Assembly: GCF_039555335.1 (NCBI RefSeq)
Contig: NC_092628.1
Span: 101,826,647-101,890,646 of the forward strand
Length of the DNA: 64,000 nucleotides
Direction of reading: 5' to 3'
Origin: Amphiura filiformis
Taxonomy: Eukaryota > Echinodermata > Ophiuroidea > Amphilepidida > Amphiuridae
In this document: piece after piece, positions 26,501-31,605 of the stretch
Layout: the number at the start of each line of letters is the position of its first letter
How positions within the stretch are numbered: position 1 is the stretch's first letter
Made by a program: the position numbers and the translations under genes
Notes under the pieces: generated by a model
Seen by the model: only the letters and a program-made list of their open reading frames with translations
Told to the model about the DNA's origin: nothing
Databases searched by the model: none

Positions 26501-27905
26501 CATTTTGACATCACTATCAAACTCAATGAAACACAAGGTATAGCATATCTATACATACATACATACATACATACATACATACACACACACATAAAGATAT
26601 TTATATAGCGCCTTTAAAATTTATCAAAGCGCTGAACAAGGAGAGAAAGGTTGGAAAAAATAAACACAGAAGGAACAAGAAAGAAGCTAACTGAAAAGGT
26701 GAGTTTTCAGTTTCTTTCTAAAAACTGGAATTGATGGAGACTCTCTGATGGCTTTATAATTTTGATGCCATTTGAGGCTACCATGTTCCCCTTCATTAAA
26801 CTGGCAACCCAGCTGCTTCTGTCCTGAAGACACTACCAGTAGAGTGACATACCCAATGTTTGAAAATCATCGATATACCATTTTTCACCCTGATGAACAG
26901 ATAATTTGGGGGTGCAAATTGTACTGCGATAGGGTTTATTTTGAATGTTGCCTTTACCTCAATGGTAATGAATATTTGTTGTATCTGTGTTTTATCTATC
27001 ATGACTTTGTCTTGTCATTGTTAACAGGACACAGGTGAAGAATCTCAATGGCATATTCAAACAGAGTCTGCCTCAACACTAGCAGCCTTCATGTCAGCAC
27101 TACAACTACCCTGGCAACAACTATTTGGTGTTGCCATGCCCCAAATAACACACCCAACTATTACTATACAGGTAAGTAATGTTGATTAATAAATTCAGGG
27201 GGGATACACGATATACCCAAAACTAATCTTTGCTTGTGAGCGATACTAGACACGGCTCCATGGCACGATCCACTCACTGCGTCATAAAGGAGTGACGCAA
27301 TACATCATAGTCTGATTATCAGATAAAATAGTCTTGTTCGTTTCTGACAACAAAGACCCTAGTGATAATATCCTAAATGAAGTTATATAAATCTGTATAG
27401 TTACACAAGATACCTGATATGTGATTGATTTGCCCACAAAGGTTTACAGAAGAAGTACAGAGAACAAATTGTTCAAGAAAATGAGCGAGTCTCATATTGC
27501 AAGTGAGTGAATGGGCAAGTAAGTGTCAAGCTGTCTATGGATATTTGTTCATTAAAATAAATTGGAGAATAAAAAAATATGATTAGATACCGTTCAACAT
27601 TTACGCCAATGGGGGCGTTGGGAGTTTTAACAAATTTGCGGTCCCCTCATGTTGCCCAAAATTTTGGATTCCCCCCTTGTTTTCCCCTTTTCTCCAGTTA
27701 GAATTTATTAACATTACACCCTCATGGTTCAAGTAAAAAATTCACCTCTCAAGACACTCCCAAAAAAAATGGATTTCCCCCTTAAAACTCCACTCCCCTC
27801 AGTGTAAATATTGATCAGTCCCTCAAAACGAGTTTAAGAATATCTCATTATGTTAATTGGTGTTTGTTTATGTGTTTTGCATTTAATCTACAGGATGAAT
27901 TCTGA
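2356..27905 (+). CDS. STK11IP: STK11IP (serine/threonine kinase 11-interacting protein, LKB1-interacting), 3' 19 coding exons, 5' end outside window
   Basis: Nineteen GT-AG exons (2356-2589, 3712-3801, 4318-4359, 4774-5014, 5825-6078, 6791-6974, 9775-9931, 11611-11749, 12417-12603, 12961-13144, 14386-15610, 16266-16363, 16961-17139, 20852-21043, 21775-21801, 25203-25375, 25818-25868, 27028-27171, 27894-27905) join with matching phases into 3813 nt, 1270 residues plus stop. Visible order: leucine-rich repeats (about residues 1-100), a charged/serine-rich linker, a PH-like strand region (350-460), a zinc ribbon with CxxC at 472/475 and 520/523, a roughly 400-residue serine-rich insert, then VDHRLKLYFDMDLF (from 955) opening the C-terminal PH-like half. 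Human STK11IP has the same order, with FQCLRCG and VCPNCG at the ribbon and SVDHRLRLFLDVEVF later. Family knowledge: it binds LKB1 (STK11), has been linked to SMAD4, and is reported as a lysosomal mTORC1 substrate affecting V-ATPase. The N-terminal exons are missing, so this is a partial model; nischarin is the nearest alternative but lacks the zinc ribbon. Confidence 0.93.
2660..2850. repeat. Fold-back repeat in STK11IP intron
   Basis: Arms about 85 bp long (agaataaagatattgttttt... and its inverse ending ctttattct) flank the centre near 2745-2765. An adjoining AT-rich segment to about 3106 ends in a second, inverted copy of the cttaaacacttc motif. Confidence 0.8.
3029..3060. repeat. Perfect hairpin, 13-bp stem
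   Basis: ACCCGTGTGATAT and its exact reverse complement ATATCACACGGGT flank a 6-nt loop. It lies at the distal end of the preceding fold-back repeat, in the intron between exons a and b. Confidence 0.8.
3107..3711. other. Intron sequence, nothing recognised
   Basis: AT-rich intron remainder before exon b; no conserved coding segment, RNA gene or clear repeat was seen. Confidence 0.5.
3712..3801 (+). CDS. STK11IP: STK11IP exon b: end of LRR domain
   Basis: Thirty codons between tctgacag and gtaatg, phase 0 at both ends. It begins VYLHGNPLAFDPGYRL, the LxGNPL cap that closes the LRR block in this family and matches the human NPL...HYR segment. Confidence 0.92.
4318..4359 (+). CDS. STK11IP: STK11IP exon c: short linker
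   Basis: Fourteen codons (TQIDGIPLTPSEAE) between tttacag and gtacgt, phase 0. It corresponds to the vertebrate 'FLLDGkxLS' turn just after the LRRs. Confidence 0.85.
4774..5014 (+). CDS. STK11IP: STK11IP exon d: Pro/Ser- and Lys/Arg-rich linker
   Basis: Acceptor cactcttag, donor gtaagt, ends in phase 1. Starts LVSPERFTPSPVPRRPPSKE and ends with a lysine/arginine-rich stretch (about 4918-4980) before DPTKEYLDSN. The basic patch parallels the KSRVRVRRASISEP region of the human protein. Confidence 0.9.
5015..5824. other. Intron sequence, nothing recognised
   Basis: Intron between exons d and e with no repeat or RNA gene noticed. Confidence 0.5.
5825..6078 (+). CDS. STK11IP: STK11IP exon e
   Basis: Acceptor ttttacag, donor gtaagt, enters in phase 1 and leaves in phase 0. 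Contains TSDSDIEG and MRKNHGSDWLLALQDPY, which matches the family segment FRERFGRNWLQYRSHL. Confidence 0.9.
6389..6682 (+). repeat. Short duplication and LINE/SINE-like 3' tail
   Basis: GAGTATAAGAAATTGTGATTG occurs twice about 44 bp apart (near 6389 and 6433). From about 6620 the sequence ends in GGCGCATTACAAATGC followed by a (TTA)n run to 6682, the form of a non-LTR retrotransposon tail. The family is not identified. Confidence 0.45.
6791..6974 (+). CDS. STK11IP: STK11IP exon f: acidic linker
   Basis: Acceptor gtcttacag, donor gtatga, phase 0 to 1. It encodes an acidic, low-complexity linker ending TQEDKSADE, comparable in position to the Glu-rich linker of the vertebrate protein. Confidence 0.85.
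7082..8460. other. Intron sequence, no gene seen
   Basis: AT-rich intron after exon f. It opens with a diverged repeat-like segment (about 7095-7400) and contains a short (TAA)n run near 8195-8220; otherwise nothing is recognised. Confidence 0.5.
8480..9320 (+). repeat. GGTCA-rich composite repeat, first copy
   Basis: Reiterated segments of the form AAGGTCATTTCGGGGTCA... and GAGGTCAAATTAGTAAAAACT appear at about 8530, 8640 and 9170. Between them lies one copy of a TCTGGAGATCCGTATGGGG unit (about 8790) and one AGGTCAAAGGTCA block (about 8871). The same parts reappear in tandem at 18632-20310. Confidence 0.85.
9775..9931 (+). CDS. STK11IP: STK11IP exon g: start of first PH-like region
   Basis: Acceptor gtctttacag, donor gtaagt, phase 1 to 2. 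It encodes LLSPLLVTVYQNN and QLFVTVRSTHI, aligning with human PLLVCPLEG and CFLRVTSAHLFEV. Confidence 0.9.
10015..10140. repeat. Partial dispersed repeat with inverted arms
   Basis: GATGCAGATTTCAAATG and the inverted CATTTGAAATTCACACCCC face each other over about 60 bp, followed by a tail ending in tggaatagccca. Related pieces lie at 21895-22150 and 63180-63403. Confidence 0.5.
10216..11202. mobile_element. Non-autonomous DNA transposon with 38-bp perfect TIRs
   Basis: ATGACAGCGTTCAAGCTTTG at 10216 starts a 38-bp sequence whose exact reverse complement ends at 11202. The flanks read ATAT on both sides, consistent with a short TA-rich target duplication or a slightly longer TIR. The 987-bp interior has no open frame of note but holds a second inverted repeat (about 10441-10567). 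It sits in the intron between exons g and h. The superfamily is not assigned. Confidence 0.88.
11611..11749 (+). CDS. STK11IP: STK11IP exon h: PH-like region
   Basis: Acceptor cctttcag, donor gtaagt, phase 2 to 0. The segment VVDLTFDYIRRDRQKRRYFM corresponds to human LSLRFSYICPDRQLRRYLV, one of the clearest family matches in the window. Confidence 0.93.
11905..12194. mobile_element. 290-bp MITE with about 60-bp TIRs
   Basis: AATGAGTATTG...GATAGCGACAGTATCGC at the left (11905-11965) is mirrored, with few mismatches, at 12135-12194. The interior is GC-richer than the flanks and has no coding sign. It sits in the intron between exons h and i. Confidence 0.85.
12417..12603 (+). CDS. STK11IP: STK11IP exon i: first half of zinc ribbon
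   Basis: Acceptor ctttgcag, donor gtaagt, phase 0 to 1. It carries IQCLKCSTEFHKH, the first CxxC of the split zinc ribbon (human FQCLRCGHEF). Confidence 0.93.
12961..13144 (+). CDS. STK11IP: STK11IP exon j: second half of zinc ribbon
   Basis: Acceptor ctcttctcag, donor gtaaga, phase 1 to 2. It carries ELLVCPECNSSML, the second CxxC (human AVCPNCGSDHV), then a Ser/Thr-rich tail. Confidence 0.92.
13474..14134. mobile_element. 661-bp fold-back element with TTAA target site, copy 1
   Basis: TTAA flanks the element at 13470-13473 and 14135-14138, and the ends read GGGATCT and CCC. The arms pair over most of their length around a centre near 13805. TTAA sites suggest a piggyBac- or Kolobok-type non-autonomous element; the GGG start resembles Kolobok/T2-type ends more than piggyBac's CCC. 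In the intron between exons j and k. Confidence 0.85.
14386..15610 (+). CDS. STK11IP: STK11IP exon k: 1.2-kb serine-rich exon ending in the VDHRL motif
   Basis: The 1225-nt exon lies between ctatttcag and gtaata, phase 2 to 0. About 380 residues are rich in Ser, Thr, Asp and Asn with no recognisable fold. The last 30 residues hold VDHRLKLYFDMDLFGDEEEF, the conserved start of the C-terminal PH-like half. The vertebrate counterpart of the serine-rich part is much shorter. Confidence 0.93.
15611..16265. other. Intron sequence with an internal near-repeat
   Basis: About 15700-15850 and 15840-15980 are diverged copies of each other (both contain TTGGTACACTGATAGC and TATTATGGGCCT). Nothing else is recognised. 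Confidence 0.6.
16266..16363 (+). CDS. STK11IP: STK11IP exon l
   Basis: Acceptor ttttgcag, donor gtttgt, phase 0 to 2. It encodes KGYLLVSTHNLYILKITKEE, equivalent to human MCLVVVSDRRLYLLKVTGE. The donor lacks the usual gtaagt but joins in frame to the next exon. Confidence 0.9.
16387..16490. repeat. Almost G-free C/A/T-rich tract just after exon l
   Basis: The tract consists of CACC/ACCC-type repeats with almost no G. At 16439-16459 the C runs (3, 3, 4 and 5 Cs with loops of 1-4 nt) give a canonical G-quadruplex pattern on the minus strand. Confidence 0.75.
16961..17139 (+). CDS. STK11IP: STK11IP exon m
   Basis: Acceptor caattttcag, donor gtaagt, phase 2 to 1. It encodes PIRDLLYIHIGLGSQSFQLE, aligning with human LQDLSGIELGLAGQSLRLE, then the tail WCEKFVSQIS. 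Confidence 0.92.
17822..18482. mobile_element. 661-bp fold-back element with TTAA target site, copy 2
   Basis: TTAA flanks at 17818-17821 and 18483-18486. Same length and the same parts in the same order as the element at 13474-14134, with scattered substitutions. In the intron between exons m and n. Confidence 0.88.
18571..18627 (+). repeat. GT-rich simple repeat
   Basis: Alternating GTGTGTGT and GGGGGTGTGGGCGGGGG runs at the left edge of the tandem array that follows. Confidence 0.85.
18632..19545 (+). repeat. Tandem array of a 157-170-bp unit (GATCCGTATGGGG type)
   Basis: GATCCGTATGGGG recurs at 18811, 18981, 19150, 19307 and 19464, giving periods of 170, 169, 157 and 157 bp. A degenerate first unit starts near 18632. 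Units share TAATTAAGTACCTAATTTGC and CTCGACCTGATTAGATTTT. The single unit at about 8790 belongs to the same family. Confidence 0.9.
19546..20310 (+). repeat. AGGTCA-rich tandem block (two units of about 285 bp plus GGTCA tail)
   Basis: Two units (about 19546-19800 and 19801-20090) each carry AGGTCAAAGGTCACATACA followed by a second AGGTCAAAGGTCA, then the conserved AACTGTGCATCACATATCC segment. The tail to 20310 repeats GGTCATTTTGGGGTCACC-type motifs. Confidence 0.88.
20311..20530 (+). repeat. LINE/SINE-like tail
   Basis: The segment ends TGCCAAATGTTATAAATAAA followed by (TAAA)n, the form of a non-LTR retrotransposon 3' end. The family is not identified. Confidence 0.4.
20852..21043 (+). CDS. 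STK11IP: STK11IP exon n
   Basis: Acceptor acctgtatag after a T-rich tract, donor gtaagt, phase 1 at both ends. The peptide includes HPNTQANLMCQVYGALMSEN, then LYILGYRKVIKEMKK, a C-terminal PH-like segment. It follows a 3.7-kb intron full of repeats. Confidence 0.88.
21775..21801 (+). CDS. STK11IP: STK11IP exon o: probable 27-nt microexon
   Basis: A 27-nt exon (nine residues, mostly Lys/Glu) is bounded by aaactttaaag and gtgagt and keeps phase 1 on both sides, so it can be included or skipped without breaking the frame. The acceptor is purine-rich and weak; the call rests on frame compatibility and the good donor. Confidence 0.55.
21895..22150. repeat. Dispersed repeat related to 10015-10140 and 63180-63403
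   Basis: Recurring pieces of the form TTGGGCTAAT, GAATTTGAAATGG and inverted ATTTCATACACCC occur in the same order as in the other copies. No coding content. Confidence 0.45.
22954..23548. mobile_element. Palindromic mariner-like relic inserted at TA
   Basis: TA dinucleotides at 22952-22953 and 23549-23550 flank CGAGGGGGTATCAAAAAG and its inverse. The arms of nearly 300 bp are close to perfect complements. Read inwards, each arm encodes the start of a mariner transposase-like helix-turn-helix region: on the + arm VIKILHLKGCSA, a stop, then KIDDEMKVIFGGD; on the minus arm IKFHFKGYSAQKICDEMK. No catalytic domain remains. It lies in the intron between exons o and p. Confidence 0.85.
23720..24116. 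mobile_element. 397-bp hAT-type non-autonomous element with 8-bp target duplication
   Basis: CAGTGCTGTACGGTGC at the left and GCACCGTACAGCACTG at the right are TIRs; the flanks CTTGGGTG (23712-23719 and 24117-24124) are a perfect 8-bp duplication. CAG-type ends with an 8-bp duplication are the hAT signature. The interior has no transposase. Confidence 0.9.
24686..25029 (+). repeat. Dispersed repeat, copy 1 of 2
   Basis: About 340 bp starting AGGAGGATTTCGTGATCCTA recurs at 44957-45276 with about 85-90% identity by eye, including AATTAATCTGCAAGAAATAT and GATGAGGCTGTGGATCA. No TIRs were seen. Confidence 0.85.
25203..25375 (+). CDS. STK11IP: STK11IP exon p (3' end lies in a tandem repeat)
   Basis: Acceptor gatttgcag, donor gtgagt, phase 1 to 0. 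It encodes MSLQLEPIGIAVTAADIYLV then HAITDIQGL. The last 68 nt and the donor are the first of three tandem copies of a 75-84-nt unit that continues into the intron. Confidence 0.9.
25308..25549 (+). repeat. Triplicated unit spanning exon p end and splice donor
   Basis: Three tandem copies (25308-25382, 25383-25466 and 25467-25549; 75, 84 and 83 bp), each starting GGGGAT(C/T)AACCAAAGG and ending near TTGGTGAGTAG. Copy 1 supplies the last codons and the donor of exon p; copy 2's donor is mutated to GTGGGA; copy 3 keeps GTGAGT at 25543. Confidence 0.88.
25818..25868 (+). CDS. STK11IP: STK11IP exon q
   Basis: Seventeen codons (ELYEDAQCDVTINFNSE) between gtctttcag and gtgaga, phase 0 at both ends. 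Corresponds to the VLLYRSAPEDLRLLFYDE segment of the vertebrate protein. Confidence 0.87.
25931..26347. mobile_element. 417-bp TIR element with AGTCTA flanks
   Basis: CAGGGGTGGAATTTCG at the left and CGAAATTCCACCCCTG at the right form TIRs; AGTCTA abuts both ends (25925-25930 and 26348-26353). The interior repeats ACTCTCGC motifs on both strands. The ends look hAT-like, but the direct repeat is 6 rather than 8 bp. In the intron between exons q and r. Confidence 0.8.
26548..26592 (+). repeat. (CATA)n / (CA)n microsatellite
   Basis: Perfect CATA repeats run into CACA repeats. It is followed to about 26790 by a SINE/LINE-like segment containing TTTATATAGCGCC. Confidence 0.9.
27028..27171 (+). 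CDS. STK11IP: STK11IP exon r: C-terminal helix
   Basis: Forty-eight codons between gttaacag and gtaagt, phase 0. The segment STLAAFMSALQLPWQQLFGV matches the vertebrate C-terminal QLTALLAWIREPWEELFSI helix. Confidence 0.92.
27172..27893. other. Intron sequence, nothing recognised
   Basis: Last intron of STK11IP. Contains C-rich runs (about 27640-27800) that resemble decayed C/G-rich repeats seen elsewhere; no gene seen. Confidence 0.5.
27894..27905 (+). CDS. STK11IP: STK11IP terminal exon: last three codons and stop
   Basis: The acceptor aatctacag is followed by GAT GAA TTC TGA (Asp-Glu-Phe-stop) in phase 0. The rest of the exon is 3' UTR. Confidence 0.8.
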   Translation, partial: DEF

Positions 27906-28088
27906 GAGGGCTTCCATTAGAACTAGACTTTACAACATGTGCACCACTATCAGAACTCGGCAAACTCCAAGTGTGTGTCAACAGAGATGACAAGGCTACA
28001 TCATTTTGTGTGGAAAAATGACTTGGATGATTTGCAGTTTTTGCAGCATCAAAAGTATTACATATAAAAAAACTGTAGAAACCCTTAA

Positions 28089-28094
28089 AATAAA
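28089..28094 (+). terminator. Candidate poly(A) signal of STK11IP
   Basis: The first AATAAA lies 184 nt after the stop codon. Other AATAAA motifs occur further on, so a longer 3' UTR is possible. Confidence 0.4.
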
Positions 28095-29875
28095 GTAATA
28101 TTCAGATTTCCTTTTACAAATTAAGCGTACAGCTAGCCGTCCAGCGCGTATTATTTTGCACAAGGTCCAATGCACGCGCTTGACGTCGTGCGCGTATACG
28201 CGATGGTTATGCTGTCAAAAGAAATCTGAATATTACTTTAGTGATATCACTAATCAAAATCGTTTCAAAGAATCACTTATTTATTAGCCTTTTTCAAAAA
28301 CCGCATTTATGTTATAAATCAGATGAGTGTCATTTGATTTAGTAATGTTTAGGCAACTGGACACTTGCACTACTACCTAGTATTGAAGCTACATTACAAT
28401 GAAACACTGGTCAGTACCAGGAAAGTAGTCTCAACTCAAATAGAGAACAGAAAAGGGAGAATGCAAATCAGGGTAGTCAGCGTCTGTTCCTTTCATTTTT
28501 TCATTAAAGTATGAGAAGATAGATGTACGGCAGAAGCTTAAATCAATATATTTATTCTTTAACCATGTGAGGTTTGGGTGGACAGTGTGAGAGATGTCAC
28601 TTTGCGACCTGATCAAGAAGCATGAGTGCAATGTTGTGAAATGTCAATTTGCAGATTTTTCATCATGATAAAGAGTTTTTAATTGGCTTTCATTGGATGC
28701 ACATGCTGTAAAAATGTGACATAAAAGCGAAGTGGTAGTCAAAAATATTGGTTATTAAACCAGTAAAGAACATAAGAATTAGAATGGTAATTCAATTCAT
28801 ACTGAAAAAACATCTTTAACACCATTGACCATATTTTCCTTGCTCAGATCACGTTTTACAGGCTGTATCAAAATGATTGATACCCAGCAATTTTGATGTT
28901 TATTGAAAAGCCTGCTTCTTCCAAATGCAACATTGGATCCTCTTGAAATGGCCAGAATGTATAGTTATTACCTTTTATAACATTTATGTATAGATTGGGA
29001 TATTCTGAGTCATGGAATACAGTTGGGTACCAATCATTTTGATACACTCTTTAATTTGCTTTGCACTTGCAGAAAGTTTGTTACTTGCAGAAATATTTTT
29101 CAACTTAAAACTTTGTTATAAATGAAGTTTTTTATTTTGTAACTTATAACAGAATATATATCATACATGTTTTTGTTACAGATATACTCAAACTATACAA
29201 TGTGTATTAAAGATAAAACTCAAGAAATAATGTGCAGAATGTAAAGATTCACAATAATCTTTTTTTGCATATAAATTTCTTAAGTTAAATGCCTTGAGAT
29301 GATGAGTGTGCTATAAAGGAAGAATATCTTAATGATATCAGAATTTGTGACTGAAATTATGGTTACAGACAATTTTCTTTGTTCATTTTTTAAAACTTTT
29401 TTTAATAGTATATACTCACATATACATAATATGGATGGTAGTGTAAACATTAAGCCAGCCAATACACTTTGGATTATTTACGAGCAAGTCTTGCAAGGAT
29501 ATCAAATCAAACAATAGATCAATCGTTAGGTCTAAAGTCATCTACAAAACATGTGATTCATGGGGAAATTGTTTAAAGCCATAATGTTTGATTTGCTCCA
29601 AAGCGACGCCCTAAATTTTACTTGAATTTCTACGTTTTGCATGATTGTAATGCCCAGTGGTGTACTAAAATACCATGTGAAAGACTAAGCCTGAAGTGCT
29701 TTAATTACAGTAAAATTTAAGTTTTTATATTATATTCGGAGATCTCTGGTCAGAGTTCACCATTCGAAAGTGCTTGCTAACACGTCTCGTGAATGTCAGC
29801 TCATGTGTACATGTATCATTGAATCAGTGACATATTAATTGTGTGAATATCACTATTCGTCATACGTCTTATATA
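28095..29875. other. Downstream of STK11IP: 3' UTR or intergenic, no gene seen
   Basis: AT-rich, without a recognised coding segment. A short GC-rich, CpG-containing piece (about 28128-28200) resembles a decayed repeat. Confidence 0.5.
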
Positions 29876-30521
29876 CTGCGCCAATAAAGTATCCTTACAC
29901 TTGAAAAATAATCACAATTTCCAAACTGGACTACATTGGGGTAAATTTGTATTTTTAATAGATGCCCTATCTAATCCTGCACATTTTGACACCACATTGA
30001 ATCCAATGTGACTTCAAGAAGCAAAGTTACAAGCATTTGATTAGACGAAGGTCCAGTTTTAAAAGTGACAAACTGGCCTATTCAAAACTCCACAGACTAT
30101 AGCCATCTGGTTTGAGAGTGGTGAATGGCTAATTTATGCATTTGGCTTCAATTTAAAACAAAAGGAACAAAAGAAAACTGAAACAAAAGAACTGACAAAT
30201 AAAACTAAAGTTATGAGAAGTAAAAACTGAAATAAAAACTGCTTTAAATAACGCTTCAGGGAAGAAACTGTGTTGTCTCTTTGTTTCGCTTGTTGGAATC
30301 TTTTTGCGCCTTGTATAGGCCATTTTGTCACTTTTAAAACGGGACATTCGTCTATTCAATTGCTTGTAACTTTACTTCTTGAGGTCACATTGGATTCAAT
30401 GTGGTGTCATAATGTGCAGGATTAGATAGTGCATCTATTAAAAAAACAAATTTACCCCAATATTGTTCAGTTTTGAAATTGTGATTATTTTTCCAAGTGT
30501 AAGGATACTTTATTGGCGCAG
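29876..30521. mobile_element. 646-bp fold-back element
   Basis: CTGCGCCAATAAAGTATCC at the left is mirrored at the right end (ggatactttattggcgcag), and complementarity runs about 180 bp into each arm. TATA-type dinucleotides flank both ends. No coding content. Confidence 0.87.
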
Positions 30522-31380
30522 TATATATACTCCCAGCTGCGTGATGCTTTGGGCAATAATACATGTAATACGATCGGCGAGCTAAAACACACATTGTAGG
30601 CGCTGGAATGTAATAGCAATTTTGCTCATTTTATCTTATTTGTTTGACTTGAAATTATAAGCGGACAATGTGATCAGTGAAAACTAACATTTAAAATATT
30701 CTTTATGCAAATCACACAATATTGCTTTAAGGGTTGCCCTCTCCCTATTTGAAGCATAACTTTTGTTCTGAACACAACCAAATTTAATTTTACCACAACA
30801 TGTTGATAGCAGTGTGTAATAAATTTTCTCGTTTTTGGATTAGGCTTAAGTTATAGATTCAAATGAATATTCATAAATTACCGTATTCATGATTTAAGCA
30901 TAACATGATGTAAACCCGGGATGTAAAATAAATGTGATTTCTGGGTGATACTGCCAAAGAGTATATAATACAGACAATTTAAAGCCTTTTGAAATTATAC
31001 ACAGGTAAAGATTCATGTGGGACATTTTGTGTAAGTTCCACACTTTTGATTTATTTTTCAATGTCAAGACATATCATGGCATTTTATAACAGTTTTTATC
31101 ATTATGGTAAAGCTGACAGGTTACATTATAAACTGAAATAGGGGCAATTATTGTAGTAAAGTATGTGAAACCCAATGACGTAGAAAAACATAGATCGCTG
31201 AGCTCGAGCTGGTACGTTGCCGTTTCATTGACAATCACACACTGAATAAGCCATTATGAAATGAAGGGACCTAACAAAATCAGCATCAAATACAACTAAA
31301 ATGGAAACTGAATTTACTCTAGCATGTATGGATTAATAAAATTAAATAAATTACTTGTTTTAGCATATTCAACTTTACTG

Positions 31381-31605
31381 TGTACCATTTTTTATCAAAA
31401 ATTGCTGAATAATAAAGGCAAGCACGCCCTAAATCTAGTTCATTCGCCCGTTGCCATGCAGCGCTACAGGAACGGCGACTGAAGGCGAGATTTCGTAAAG
31501 TGGTAGAGTTGTTTAGCGTGGCAACACTGATGAAATACCAGATTCAGGCGTGTTTGCCTTTATAATTCAGCAATTTTTTGATAAAGACAATGGTATACTG
31601 GGAAA
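31381..31605. mobile_element. 225-bp fold-back element
   Basis: Arms of about 55 bp (TTTATCAAAAATTGCTGAAT... and its inverse ending GCAATTTTTTGATAAAG) flank a GC-rich loop (about 31440-31545). Confidence 0.85.
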
